64,000 nucleotides of DNA from Ewingella allii (GTDB lineage Bacteria > Pseudomonadota > Gammaproteobacteria > Enterobacterales > Enterobacteriaceae), in NCBI RefSeq assembly GCF_044430645.1, contig NZ_JAWUDN010000010.1, forward strand, positions 1-64,000. The letters are read 5' to 3'. The position numbers were made by a program, and so were the translations under genes. A model generated the notes under the pieces. The model saw only the letters and a list, made by a program, of their open reading frames with translations. It searched no databases and was not told the origin of the DNA. This document shows positions 17,170 through 26,775 of the stretch, one piece after another (positions within the stretch are counted from its first letter, which is position 1; each line of letters starts with the position of its first letter).

Positions 17170-18579
17170 CTAATCCAACCACTCTGTGTGGAACACGCCG
17201 TCTTTATCAGTGCGTTTATATGTATGCGCACCGAAATAGTCACGCTGTGCCTGGATCAGGTTAGCTGGCAGAACCGCAGAACGGTAGCTGTCATAGTAGT
17301 TGATCGCAGCAGAGAATGTCGGAGTCGGGATGCCGTTCTGAACTGCATAAGAGACTACGTCACGCAGCGCTTGCTGGTATTCGTCAGCAATATTTTTGAA
17401 GTACGGAGCCAACAGAAGGTTAGCGATTGACGCGTTTTCTGCGTAAGCATCAGTGATTTTCTGCAAGAACTGAGCGCGGATAATACAACCAGCGCGGAAG
17501 ATCTTAGCGATTTCACCGTAGTTCAGATCCCAGTTATTTTCGTCAGAAGCCGCTTTCAGCTGTGAGAAGCCTTGAGCGTAAGAGACGATTTTACCCAGGT
17601 ATAGAGCACGACGGATTTTCTCGATAAACTCTGCTTTCTCGCCAGCGAAAGGTTTAACGGTTGGGCCAGTCAGTACTTTGGAAGCCGCAACGCGCTGATC
17701 TTTCAGGGAAGACAAATAACGAGCGAATACAGATTCAGTGATAAGAGTCAGTGGTTCACCCAGATCCAGAGAGCTCTGGCTGGTCCACTTACCGGTACCT
17801 TTGTTAGCTGCTTCGTCCAGAATCACATCTACCAGATATGTACCTTCTTCGTCTTTCTTGGTGAAGATATCTTTTGTGATGTCGATCAGGTAGCTGCTCA
17901 ACTCACCTTTGTTCCACTCAACGAAGGTGCTAGCCAGCTCTTCGTTGGTCAAGCCCAGAGACTGCTTCAACAGAGAATAAGCTTCAGCAATCAGCTGCAT
18001 GTCGCCATATTCGATACCGTTGTGAACCATCTTCACGTAGTGACCTGCACCATCAGCACCGATGTAAGCCACACAAGCGTCGCCATCTTCAGCACGAGCA
18101 GCAATTTGCTCAAGGATCGGAGCAACCAGGGCGTAAGCTTCTTTCTGACCACCAGGCATGATCGATGGGCCTTTCAATGCGCCCTCTTCACCGCCGGAAA
18201 CGCCGGTACCGATGAAGTTGAAACCTTGCTCAGACAGTTCACGGTTACGGCGAATAGTGTCTTTATAGTAGGTGTTGCCGCCATCGATCAGGATGTCGCC
18301 CTTATCAAGGTGCGGAGTCAGTGAAGCAATGGTTTTGTCTGTTGCTTCGCCCGCTTTCACCATCAGCAGGATACGACGCGGCTTTTCCAACGAGTCAACA
18401 AACTCTTCGACGCTATAGTGAGGAACAAGGTTTTTACCCGGATTTTCAGCAATAACCTCGTCGGTTTTGTCTCCGGAACGGTTGAAAATAGACACAGAAT
18501 AACCACGGCTTTCGATATTTAGCGCAAGGTTACGTCCCATTACCGCCATGCCGACAACGCCGATCTGCTGTTTGGACAT
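17170..18579 (-). CDS. gnd: 6-phosphogluconate dehydrogenase (decarboxylating)
   Basis: Gnd oxidises 6-phosphogluconate to ribulose 5-phosphate and CO2, making NADPH in the pentose phosphate pathway. The 469-residue protein (E. coli 468) has the N-terminal NADP fold (QIGVVGMAVMGRNLALN), the GTGVSGGEEGA substrate loop, the catalytic-lysine motif KMVHNGIEYGDMQ and the C-terminal substrate region ending AHTYKR. AGGAG lies 8 bp before the ATG. It borders the O-antigen cluster as in E. coli and Salmonella, where recombination at the locus often carries gnd along. It is probably transcribed from its own promoter in the 229-bp gap upstream. Confidence 0.98.
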   Translation of the reverse strand: MSKQQIGVVGMAVMGRNLALNIESRGYSVSIFNRSGDKTDEVIAENPGKNLVPHYSVEEFVDSLEKPRRILLMVKAGEATDKTIASLTPHLDKGDILIDGGNTYYKDTIRRNRELSEQGFNFIGTGVSGGEEGALKGPSIMPGGQKEAYALVAPILEQIAARAEDGDACVAYIGADGAGHYVKMVHNGIEYGDMQLIAEAYSLLKQSLGLTNEELASTFVEWNKGELSSYLIDITKDIFTKKDEEGTYLVDVILDEAANKGTGKWTSQSSLDLGEPLTLITESVFARYLSSLKDQRVAASKVLTGPTVKPFAGEKAEFIEKIRRALYLGKIVSYAQGFSQLKAASDENNWDLNYGEIAKIFRAGCIIRAQFLQKITDAYAENASIANLLLAPYFKNIADEYQQALRDVVSYAVQNGIPTPTFSAAINYYDSYRSAVLPANLIQAQRDYFGAHTYKRTDKDGVFHTEWLD

Positions 18580-18808
18580 TACAAACTCCTATCTTTTGGA
18601 TGGTTACTACGACTTCAACGCCGTACTAATTGTAACTCTGATGTTAACTCAGGTTTACTGGAAATGTGTAGTCTTTGGTAAATAAGGTTGACGATATTTA
18701 TAATAGGAAAAAGCTAACCTAGAAACACACAAATTGTGAAGAAAAAAAGACTGGAATAACATTGTAAAAACCAACTTATAATCAAGATAATGCTCTGATT
18801 ATTTGGTT
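18580..18808. other. Intergenic region between gnd and the O-antigen genes
   Basis: These 229 bp contain no ORF. The region is AT-rich on the glycosyltransferase side and should hold the gnd promoter. I saw no clear terminator for the O-antigen operon, so read-through into gnd is possible. Confidence 0.5.
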
Positions 18809-19897
18809 TTATTTAAAATAAATATCTTTTATTTTCTCATTTCGAACGTTTAATGAATAGCCACTTTCTATAAACTGACGGGCATTAATTGAGTGAACAC
18901 TTAACTTACTTGGGTTGTTAATATAGTTAATAATTATATTGGCTAATTCCTTATCATCACCAGCAGGGAATAAGTAACCATTAAAATCATTACTAATAAG
19001 ATCATTGTTACCAGGGATGTCAGATACAGCACAAGCAACCCCACAACTTAGTGCCTCTAAAATAGCCAAAGGCATACCTTCCCAAAGCGAAGGCAAAACG
19101 AACAAATCACTTTCACTTAGCAATTCAGAAATATTATCACACCAGCCATTAAATTTTATTGAATCTTGATAATCAATAGAAGCCGTCTGCATATTATTCT
19201 TTAACTCACCATCTCCAACGAATGTCAAACTAATATTATAGTTATTTTTCAATACAGAGATAGCGGCTCTTAGCAATGTTTCAGGATCCTTCTGACGCCA
19301 AAGCCTACCGACCATGATAATATTTAATTTTCCATTATCAAAACTTTTTGTAACTGGCTTGAAGTGTGCTATATCGACGCCATTTGGAACAATAAAGACC
19401 TTTTTTTTATCATATCCTAACTTCTTTATTGCAATATCGGCGTCAGTTTGATTCAAAACTATCAAGACGTCAGTGAAGAACTTAGCAAACCATTCTAAAA
19501 AAAAATAAAGCAAATAAGATGGCTTAGACTGCGCGGCAGGAAATGAAAAACCATGAACCGTGTGAACTACCTTCTTCACCCCAGCCAATTTTGCTGCAAG
19601 GCGCCCTAATACACCGGTTTTGGATGAGTGAGTATGAACGACATCAAACTGTTCTTTTTTAATTAATCTAAATATTTTGGAGAAAGCTTTAATATCTTTC
19701 GAAAAATTTATTTCACGGCAAAGCTCAGGTATTAAATATGATTTAATACCATTTTCATCTAACTTTTGCGTCAATGGACCGGGTGAAGCACAAATCAAAC
19801 TGTAATCGAAATTTGATTTCATAGCAGTCATTTCATTTAATGAAACACGCTGGACACCACTTAGCAATGGCAGAAGTTGGATATGTAAAATTTTCAT
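18809..19897 (-). CDS. Family 4 glycosyltransferase (O-antigen)
   Basis: This is a GT-B-fold retaining glycosyltransferase acting on a lipid-linked O-unit at the cytoplasmic face of the inner membrane. The 362-residue protein shows an N-terminal acceptor domain with VHTHSSKTGVLGRLAAKLAG and TVHGFSF. The GT4 donor-binding domain has IVPNGVDIAHF, MVGRLWRQKD and the E-x7-E motif in WEGMPLAILE. Donor and acceptor sugars cannot be told from sequence. It is the last glycosyltransferase of the cluster before gnd. The sequence is AT-rich and Lys/Asn/Ile-rich like the other cluster genes. Confidence 0.88.
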   Translation of the reverse strand: MKILHIQLLPLLSGVQRVSLNEMTAMKSNFDYSLICASPGPLTQKLDENGIKSYLIPELCREINFSKDIKAFSKIFRLIKKEQFDVVHTHSSKTGVLGRLAAKLAGVKKVVHTVHGFSFPAAQSKPSYLLYFFLEWFAKFFTDVLIVLNQTDADIAIKKLGYDKKKVFIVPNGVDIAHFKPVTKSFDNGKLNIIMVGRLWRQKDPETLLRAAISVLKNNYNISLTFVGDGELKNNMQTASIDYQDSIKFNGWCDNISELLSESDLFVLPSLWEGMPLAILEALSCGVACAVSDIPGNNDLISNDFNGYLFPAGDDKELANIIINYINNPSKLSVHSINARQFIESGYSLNVRNEKIKDIYFK

Positions 19898-19994
19898 TTT
19901 TTTGCCAATTAAATTAGGAAAGGTTTAATTTATGCCTGAGATAAAAAATTCATTTAAATAAAATTTGAATTTAATATAAAACAAACATCAAATC

Positions 19995-20870
19995 TCAACC
20001 GTGGGTGTATGGCCCAAACTTACCTTTAATACCATCATTAAGCCCCCAGAAGATCATCTTCAAGGTTTTAAATTTATTTTTACTTAATATTAATGATATT
20101 ATAGATCTTAAAACATTAAATATCACTTCTCTAATTTTATAGCCAACTGGAATATACGGAAGTCGGATCATGAAAAAACTATTTCTTACCAAGAAGTACC
20201 GCCTAAGTGGACTATGTACAGAAATTTTCCTTCCAAATATATTAAGTCGAGAATCTCCTATGGTATGTGCCATGTCTGTCACATTTGTCATTGCGACACG
20301 GTAACCCATTTTTTTAGCCCGAAGTGACCACTCAACATCGATATAGTCCACAAAAAGCTTTTCTTCCATTGGGCCTATTTTTTTAAATACATCAGAAGAG
20401 AAAAACGATCCAGATGCTATAATAAAAGTAACATCAGTTACCTCTTCTATTTTTTCTCTTTTTATAAAAGGTCCCTGATAATTAGTACCAGGGTAATGTT
20501 CATTAGTTGCAGGGTCATAGAATGAAGGACCCAAAATGCCCAGTTTATGTTTTTCATATATAAGAAGCATTTTCTCTGTAAATCTCTGCGAGAGAATGCT
20601 GTCTTGATCTAGTAATAATAAATAGTTTGCACCAGAATCTATTGCTTTATTTACACCAAGATTCTGCGCATAAGACAAGCCCATATTTTGGGCAAGTCTT
20701 ATTAAAACAAGGCCATATTTTTGTGTAAGTATTTCGATTTCACTAAAGTTAGCCGAACCATTGTCTACGATAATTGAGAACTCACACTGCCCTTTAAGAG
20801 ACTGTAATTGACGTTCTAAACAATCAATTTCAGGATTATACGTAACTGTAACGGAGGAAATAACATTCAT
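19995..20870 (-). CDS. Family 2 glycosyltransferase, probable rhamnosyltransferase
   Basis: The 291-residue protein is an inverting GT-A enzyme. The N-terminal nucleotide-binding start VTVTYNPEIDCLERQL, the stretch NMGLSYAQNLGVNKA and the DxD-type motif LLLLDQDSIL resemble the rhamnosyltransferase group that includes WbbL/RfbN. The C-terminal portion (LRRYFLVRNSFFMI) is likewise typical of that group and is probably membrane-associated. The presence of the complete dTDP-L-rhamnose pathway in the same cluster supports dTDP-Rha as donor. This specificity is inference. It lies 5 bp after the WbsX-like gene on the same strand. Confidence 0.85.
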   Translation of the reverse strand: MNVISSVTVTYNPEIDCLERQLQSLKGQCEFSIIVDNGSANFSEIEILTQKYGLVLIRLAQNMGLSYAQNLGVNKAIDSGANYLLLLDQDSILSQRFTEKMLLIYEKHKLGILGPSFYDPATNEHYPGTNYQGPFIKREKIEEVTDVTFIIASGSFFSSDVFKKIGPMEEKLFVDYIDVEWSLRAKKMGYRVAMTNVTDMAHTIGDSRLNIFGRKISVHSPLRRYFLVRNSFFMIRLPYIPVGYKIREVIFNVLRSIISLILSKNKFKTLKMIFWGLNDGIKGKFGPYTHG

Positions 20871-20875
20871 AAATT

Positions 20876-21964
20876 TCAGTTATCCTCATACTTTTCAACG
20901 ACGTCTCTTATAGCCTCAAGATACTGATAGCCGTTATGTTCATCCGGCTCCAAATATGTACCCTCAGCCCATTCGTTCCAAGCATTCACAAATAGATATG
21001 GGACTCCACTTGATTTAGATTTCAAATAAAGCTTATCGAAATTCTCTTTGAAAACTGCCGGAGTACTGCCGATCATAACTAATGATTTTGTTTTTTTCCT
21101 TGGTGAGTTATCCCAATCAACAAAAGCGCCAGAGTAGCATGTTGAATTAAATTCCTTTTTCAGAATTTGATTCCAAATAAACTGATATGAAAGTTTTTGT
21201 TCGACATAGCAACAGTTAAGTTTCTGGTTTGCTTCACGCCTAATTCTGCCTAATACTTTTCGAATGAAAGGTCTCACATTTCCAGTGAAATGTTCAAAAG
21301 TACACATTGGTTCAAAATTAACCGAAGCATCAAAATCGAGCACACGTTCGTCACGTTTAAAGGAGGTCAATGTAGAGACAAAATGGATATCTTTAAACGA
21401 TGTTTCACTGGCAAGTTTTCGCCAGTAGGCAATCCACTCCTCACAACGATCAAAGCTAGCAGAGCGATAAATGAGGAAAATGGGTTTACCATTATGTTTA
21501 ATGTAACGTGCATCTTCAAAGAAAGGCTTAAGGTAGTTGAAGTGCTCAAGCCAATCTTTTTCATCACCATATTCTTGTGGCATTATAACATCACGATGAC
21601 TGCCGTCCCAACTTCTAGTCCACGGCTCATTTGCCCAAGAAAAAATAAAGGGTAAATCAATATCTTTATTTTGTAGAAGTATTTGAGCTGGCTTCTCTAG
21701 TAATTGTCTTCCATTGAACCAATAATGATAAAAACAAAAACCATCAACATGATGTTTTTTAGCAATGTCAGCCTGCCAGATTAGAGTGTCTTTATCTAAT
21801 AAATTATAATAATTTTTATTTAGAGGCACTCTAGGTTGATAATGGTTTTTAAATAGTGGTTTCGCTTTTTTGACATTCGTCCACTCAGTAAACCCCTTAC
21901 CCCACCAGTTATTATTTTCCTCAACTTCATGAAACTGAGGAAGATAGTATGCCAATGTTTTCAT
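20876..21964 (-). CDS. WbsX-family (GH99-like) O-antigen glycosyltransferase-like protein
   Basis: The 362-residue protein starts TLAYYLPQFHEVEENNNWWGKGFTEW and contains HHVDGFCFYHYWFNGR, FSWANEPWTR and a C-terminal VNAWNEWAEG. These are hallmarks of the WbsX family (Pfam Glyco_tran_WbsX), proteins found in many polysaccharide loci and annotated as glycosyltransferases although their fold resembles GH99 glycoside hydrolases. Whether such proteins transfer or trim sugars is not well established. There is no signal peptide, so action is cytoplasmic. Its ATG overlaps the wzy stop by 4 bp. It keeps the conserved acidic residues (NEP, NEW), so it looks catalytically competent. Confidence 0.85.
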   Translation of the reverse strand: MKTLAYYLPQFHEVEENNNWWGKGFTEWTNVKKAKPLFKNHYQPRVPLNKNYYNLLDKDTLIWQADIAKKHHVDGFCFYHYWFNGRQLLEKPAQILLQNKDIDLPFIFSWANEPWTRSWDGSHRDVIMPQEYGDEKDWLEHFNYLKPFFEDARYIKHNGKPIFLIYRSASFDRCEEWIAYWRKLASETSFKDIHFVSTLTSFKRDERVLDFDASVNFEPMCTFEHFTGNVRPFIRKVLGRIRREANQKLNCCYVEQKLSYQFIWNQILKKEFNSTCYSGAFVDWDNSPRKKTKSLVMIGSTPAVFKENFDKLYLKSKSSGVPYLFVNAWNEWAEGTYLEPDEHNGYQYLEAIRDVVEKYEDN

Positions 21965-23103
21965 TTAATCTCCATGTTTAAGGCTGACATCAAAAAATAT
22001 ATTACTAAAGATAAGATTGTATATTCCCAGAAAAAAGACAACTGGACAGGTAAGAATTGGTGCGAGAAGAATAATAATAAATATGAAAATAACAAATTGA
22101 ATGGAATGAACCCACTCCTCACTATGAATCTTTTATCATTTAATGATATTAAATAGCCAAATAAAAGGCTAATGAGCATCAATCCAATCGCGCCAGTAAA
22201 CAAATAGGGTATCAATAACGCTGTATAAAACGCATTAAAGAAACCCGCATTACCCAGATATACAAACTGTTGAATTTTATCAAAGAATGGAGTGCTATCA
22301 TATAATTTGGCACCCACAACTCCTAAGAGAGATAAAGGGCTAGATAGTTTCCCAAGTAGCGAAATATCATTTGAATCTAGAGCGTTTGTGAATAATGAGT
22401 ATCCTGCAATAAGGTAGTTCAAAGCATTCCCAATATTGTTCAACAAACCATCAGCACCTCTGAGCGCAAATGCAGCAACCATTGCTGAGATGAACAAAAG
22501 TGAAACAGTCATTACCTTTTTTAGAGTCATTTTTTTATCATAACAATACAGCATCAATATTGCAGAAAGCACAGCCGAAAAAATATAATATCTTGAAAAT
22601 AAAACACCTTCTTTACAGAAAAGCAGTAAAAATGAAATGATTAGTAGCTTTGATCTATTATGCGTTATTTTCTCATAAAGGCCAAAGCTAATGCCAAGAA
22701 GAGGTATTATGGTAGCATAAATAAATAAATAAGCTGCAAAATCACCATAATATACTTTTATCGTATCGCCTATAAATATGCTTGTTCTATACTGTAATAA
22801 TGAACCACCTTGGTTTATTATCCCCCAGAAGGAGAATAATAAGTTTATAACAATAAGAACATCTATGAATAGAAGAAATAGGAGTAGACTTCTAATATTA
22901 ATCTTTCTTTTATAAGTTGTATACTCACTAACTCTTTTCTTTTTGCCTAAATACACACCCAAGAAAAAATAGCAATAAGCTAAGATAAGAACAAAAAAAC
23001 CATACCCAATTTGGTAATTAATACCATCCTGACAAAGCCAAAGAAATAAAGAAAAAAAGATGTATAAAAAAAGGAAAAATGATGGAGACTTAACTCGATT
23101 CAT
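21961..23103 (-). CDS. wzy: Probable O-antigen polymerase Wzy
   Basis: The 380-residue protein is strongly hydrophobic along its length, with about ten predicted membrane segments starting LFLYIFFSLFLWLC. There is a larger polar loop around residues 215-290 (NALDSNDISLLGKL...DSTPFFDKIQQFVYLGNAG). This topology, and its place between wzx and the glycosyltransferase genes, fits Wzy, which polymerises flipped O units at the periplasmic face. Wzy proteins share little sequence, so the call rests on topology and context. It overlaps wzx by 14 bp and the WbsX-like gene by 4 bp. Confidence 0.82.
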   Translation of the reverse strand: MNRVKSPSFFLFLYIFFSLFLWLCQDGINYQIGYGFFVLILAYCYFFLGVYLGKKKRVSEYTTYKRKINIRSLLLFLLFIDVLIVINLLFSFWGIINQGGSLLQYRTSIFIGDTIKVYYGDFAAYLFIYATIIPLLGISFGLYEKITHNRSKLLIISFLLLFCKEGVLFSRYYIFSAVLSAILMLYCYDKKMTLKKVMTVSLLFISAMVAAFALRGADGLLNNIGNALNYLIAGYSLFTNALDSNDISLLGKLSSPLSLLGVVGAKLYDSTPFFDKIQQFVYLGNAGFFNAFYTALLIPYLFTGAIGLMLISLLFGYLISLNDKRFIVRSGFIPFNLLFSYLLLFFSHQFLPVQLSFFWEYTILSLVIYFLMSALNMEIK

Positions 23104-24319
23104 TACATTTCTCCATTATTTTATAGGATTTTTTGATGAAGATAAATGAAACAACAGACTCAGTGATAATTACACTTATTGCAACACCATAAGTTGGTGT
23201 GATGTGCATAAAAATCACCGCAATTAGCACATGAATAAAGCTAAGAGCTATATAAGTGTGCCTGATTATCTTTGTTTGATCATTCGGTATTAACCACCAC
23301 TGGCCATATACTATCCCTATCGCGACAACAAATGGGATTGGGGACATTATCAACAAAATTAGAGAGGAAATATGATAATTCTCACCGTAATAAAGCTGTG
23401 AAAGCGGATAGCCTAAAATTGCGGTCGCTATTGATATAGTCAGCCCAAAGAGTATAAATTTCTTTCCATAGAGTTGCATAATATTATTTAATGTTTTGCC
23501 CTCATGTACTAGGGCACTTACTCTAGGAAACATTGCTTGCTGAACAGGAGTAAGTAGACCTTGAGCTGCTGTACGTATTTTATCAGCTGCTGCGAAATAA
23601 CCTGCAAGCGTAGGCCCGCCAAGAACCCCAACAACAAGAATATTTAATGTCGTATAAAAACTCATTGCTATATTAGAAATAAATAAATCGAATCCTAGCA
23701 CAAGTGTTTCTTTTACATCTTTAATCTTAAATGATGTAAAGCTGGCCATCTTACATTGTTTAATATAAATACATGCGATAAAACCTGATACTAATACACC
23801 AAGCGATTGGCAGAAAACAGCATATTTTATATCATTCGAATTTTTAACAAGAATAAAAATCAATAATATCGATATAGCTTTAGCCACAACTGTAAAAATT
23901 GCTATTCCTTGCATTTTTTCAAGTCCCTGAAATAACCATACCGGAAATAATACTGTACCTATAACCGCACCTGCTCCCCATAATGTCAGACTATAAAATT
24001 CTTCATCAACAAAAAAACGCCCCAGCAAGCAAAATAATAGTAATGATGTTGTCGCCAATAATACCTTTGAAACTATAGTGACAGTATATATTCTATTTAC
24101 TTTATTCTTATCATGACGATTGATAGAGATAAGTCGTGTTGCACTAAAATTAAAACCATAATCAACAAAGAGTACCATATACTGCACCCATGCCTGTGTC
24201 ATGGCCATGATACCAAAATGTTCAGCACCGAGAATTCGCATCAAATAGGGCAAAGAAATCAGTGGGAATAAATAATTCGATGCTTGAACAAGAAAAAGTA
24301 AGATAATATTTTTTTTCAC
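23090..24319 (-). CDS. wzx: O-antigen flippase Wzx
   Basis: The 409-residue integral membrane protein has about 12 hydrophobic segments and the N-terminal signature of the polysaccharide exporter (PST/RfbX) family: LFLVQASNYLFPLISLPYLMRILGAEHFGIMAMTQAW, given here as two stretches (LFLVQASNYLFPLI and RILGAEHFGIMAM). It would move undecaprenyl-linked O units across the inner membrane. The ORF starts with GTG in a poly-A context with little Shine-Dalgarno signal, so the start is somewhat uncertain. It is located after rmlC and overlaps wzy by 14 bp. Confidence 0.9.
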   Translation of the reverse strand: MKKNIILLFLVQASNYLFPLISLPYLMRILGAEHFGIMAMTQAWVQYMVLFVDYGFNFSATRLISINRHDKNKVNRIYTVTIVSKVLLATTSLLLFCLLGRFFVDEEFYSLTLWGAGAVIGTVLFPVWLFQGLEKMQGIAIFTVVAKAISILLIFILVKNSNDIKYAVFCQSLGVLVSGFIACIYIKQCKMASFTSFKIKDVKETLVLGFDLFISNIAMSFYTTLNILVVGVLGGPTLAGYFAAADKIRTAAQGLLTPVQQAMFPRVSALVHEGKTLNNIMQLYGKKFILFGLTISIATAILGYPLSQLYYGENYHISSLILLIMSPIPFVVAIGIVYGQWWLIPNDQTKIIRHTYIALSFIHVLIAVIFMHITPTYGVAISVIITESVVSFIFIKKSYKIMEKCNESS

Positions 24320-24392
24320 TTATTATACATTCTCATTTTAATATCAACGGGGCGAGATTTGTGAAATTGTAACCTCGCCATAACTTAATATA

Positions 24393-24941
24393 TTACTCCT
24401 CTGAGTTCGTAAATAAGGCAGCAGCTTGATCTTTAGCTGAAACACAGATCTCTTTTATACCGTCTAAGGGCCATGAAATATTTAGGTCTGGATCCGACCA
24501 CAAAATGCTTCGCTCGACTTTAGGGTTATAATAGCTGGTTGCTTTGTAGGCGAATTCAGCATGATCACTTAACGTAATGAAGCCATGTGCAAAACCTTCA
24601 GGAATCCATAGCTGTCGTTTATTTTCAGCAGAGAGATTAACTCCCACCCATTTTCCGTAAGTAGGTGATGATTTTCTTATATCTACGGCCACGTCAAAAA
24701 CTTCACCAGCGATACATCTGACTAACTTTCCTTGTGCATGTGGTGAGAGTTGGTAATGCAGACCACGCAAGACACCTTTAATTGATTTGGAATGGTTATC
24801 TTGTACAAACTCAACATTTCGACCTGTCGCTTCTTGGAATACCTTCATATTAAAGCTTTCAAAGAAGAAACCTCGTTCATCCCCAAATACCTTCGGTTCA
24901 AAAATTATGACATCTGGAATATCTGTATTTATAGCATTCAT
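24393..24941 (-). CDS. rmlC: dTDP-4-dehydrorhamnose 3,5-epimerase RmlC
   Basis: RmlC epimerises dTDP-4-keto-6-deoxyglucose at C3 and C5, the third step of dTDP-L-rhamnose synthesis. The 182-residue cupin protein contains FGDERGFFFESFN, the active-site histidine region LRGLHYQLSPHAQGKLVRC, and IPEGFAHGF with YKATSYY. These are all standard RmlC motifs, and the length matches the family. It follows rmlA with 3 bp between stop and start. Confidence 0.97.
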   Translation of the reverse strand: MNAINTDIPDVIIFEPKVFGDERGFFFESFNMKVFQEATGRNVEFVQDNHSKSIKGVLRGLHYQLSPHAQGKLVRCIAGEVFDVAVDIRKSSPTYGKWVGVNLSAENKRQLWIPEGFAHGFITLSDHAEFAYKATSYYNPKVERSILWSDPDLNISWPLDGIKEICVSAKDQAAALFTNSEE

Positions 24942-24944
24942 AAT

Positions 24945-25823
24945 TTAATGACCTTTAACCATTTTCAGTAAATATTGACCATAATCATTCTTAGATAGTG
25001 GTGCAGCTAATTTTTTGATTTGCTCAGCATCAATAAACCCCTTCCGAAATGCAATTTCTTCAGGACAGGCAACTTTAAGGCCTTGGCGTAATTCAATGGT
25101 CTGAATAAAATTACTTGCTTCAATAAGACTCTGATGCGTCCCAGTATCTAACCAAGCATATCCGCGCCCCATCATCGCAACGGACAATCTCCCTTGTTCA
25201 AGATAGATACGGTTTATGTCAGTTATTTCATATTCTCCACGCGGAGAAGGCCTTAGGCTTTTCGCCATTTCGACTACACTATTATCATAGAAATACAGGC
25301 CGGTTACTGCGTAATTACTTTTTGGGTCTAATGGCTTTTCTTCCAAAGAAATCGCTTTGCCCTGTTTATCAAACTCTACAACCCCATAACGTTCTGGATC
25401 ATGTACATGGTATGCAAAAACAGTGGCTCCCGACTTTTGTGCAACAGCATTTTCTAGCTGCTTTTGTAAATCATGGCCGTAAAAAATATTATCCCCAAGA
25501 ACTAAAGCACAATCGTTATTACCAATAAAATCTTCCCCAATTACAAACGCCTGAGCAAGCCCGTCAGGACTTTCCTGAATTTTATACTGAAGATTTATTC
25601 CCCATTGGCTACCATCACCTAAAAGTTGCTCGAAGCGAGGTGTATCTTGTGGGGTACTGATAATTAGAATATCTTTTATCCCTGCTAGCATTAATGTGCA
25701 GATTGGATAATAGATCATAGGTTTGTCGTAAATTGGCAATAACTGTTTACTTACGGCCATAGTTACCGGATATAGTCTAGTGCCCGAACCGCCTGCCAAG
25801 ATAATACCTTTACGTGAAGTCAT
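24945..25823 (-). CDS. rmlA: Glucose-1-phosphate thymidylyltransferase RmlA
   Basis: RmlA makes dTDP-glucose from dTTP and glucose 1-phosphate, the first step of dTDP-rhamnose synthesis. The 292-residue nucleotidyltransferase begins with the nucleotide-binding loop GIILAGGSGTRLYPVT. It has KQLLPIYDKPMIYYP, ALVLGDNIFYGHDL and the YAWLDTGTHQSLIEAS motif. The length matches E. coli RmlA (293). It is between rmlD and rmlC in the order B-D-A-C. Confidence 0.97.
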   Translation of the reverse strand: MTSRKGIILAGGSGTRLYPVTMAVSKQLLPIYDKPMIYYPICTLMLAGIKDILIISTPQDTPRFEQLLGDGSQWGINLQYKIQESPDGLAQAFVIGEDFIGNNDCALVLGDNIFYGHDLQKQLENAVAQKSGATVFAYHVHDPERYGVVEFDKQGKAISLEEKPLDPKSNYAVTGLYFYDNSVVEMAKSLRPSPRGEYEITDINRIYLEQGRLSVAMMGRGYAWLDTGTHQSLIEASNFIQTIELRQGLKVACPEEIAFRKGFIDAEQIKKLAAPLSKNDYGQYLLKMVKGH

Positions 25824-25875
25824 AATTTATTTCTCAATGTTTGTTAATGCACTTTATTCAGAACTTTTATGGATT

Positions 25876-26775
25876 TTAAGATTTTGTAACTGAAAAATAT
25901 TCATCCAGCATACGATACAAGCCTGACTCCCAAGTTGGGAGTGTAAGTCCAAATGTATTTTGGAATTTACTAGTATTTAATCTTGAATTATGTGGACGGC
26001 GAGCAGCCGTATTATAAGCAGAGCTAGGGACTGGATTCGTTTTTTTCACAGCTAATTCTAAGCCAGCTTTTTTGGCTTGTGAAATTACTACATTGGCGAA
26101 ATCGAACCAGGTCGTCGTTCCTGATGCAACTAAGTGGTAGAGTCCAGCAACTTTTGGCTCACGAAGTGCGGTTATTATTGCATGGGCAGTGCAATCTGCT
26201 AATAATTCGGCGCTAGTAGGCGCACCGTATTGGTCATTGATGACAGATAACTCTTCTCTATCTTTTGCCAAACGCAAAATTGTTTTAGCAAAATTATTAC
26301 CTTTACCTGCATACACCCAGCTTGTACGAAAAATCAAATGCTTTGGACAATATTGCTGAATAGCTATTTCGCCAGCTCGTTTAGTTTCTCCATAAATATT
26401 AAGAGGTCTTGTCGCATCCTCCTCTTTCCAGGGTATATCACCATCGCCGGGGAATACATAGTCAGTTGAATAGTGAATTAGCCATGCGCCAATTGATGCG
26501 GCTTCTTTAGCTATAGCCTCAACTGAAGTTGCATTTAAAAGTTGAGCATACTCTTGTTCACTTTCGGCTTTGTCAACTGCAGTATGAGCAGCGGCATTAA
26601 CAATAATATCGGGTTTAATTAGTCGAACAGTTTGGGCAATGCCTTCTGGGTTGCTGAAATCTCCGCAATACTCTTCAGAGCGAAAATCTACAGCAATCAC
26701 ATTACCTAGAGGCGCAAGGGCACGTTGCAGTTCCCAACCGACTTGCCCTGTTTTTCCGAAAAGCAGGATATTCAT
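25876..26775 (-). CDS. rmlD: dTDP-4-dehydrorhamnose reductase RmlD
   Basis: RmlD reduces dTDP-4-keto-L-rhamnose to dTDP-L-rhamnose using NAD(P)H, the final step of the pathway. The 299-residue SDR protein has the N-terminal LFGKTGQVGWELQ, NAAAHTAVDKAE, the catalytic THxxxY-type STDYVFPG and the YGETK motif. Its ATG overlaps the rmlB stop by one base (TAATG), which implies coupled translation. Confidence 0.97.
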   Translation of the reverse strand: MNILLFGKTGQVGWELQRALAPLGNVIAVDFRSEEYCGDFSNPEGIAQTVRLIKPDIIVNAAAHTAVDKAESEQEYAQLLNATSVEAIAKEAASIGAWLIHYSTDYVFPGDGDIPWKEEDATRPLNIYGETKRAGEIAIQQYCPKHLIFRTSWVYAGKGNNFAKTILRLAKDREELSVINDQYGAPTSAELLADCTAHAIITALREPKVAGLYHLVASGTTTWFDFANVVISQAKKAGLELAVKKTNPVPSSAYNTAARRPHNSRLNTSKFQNTFGLTLPTWESGLYRMLDEYFSVTKS

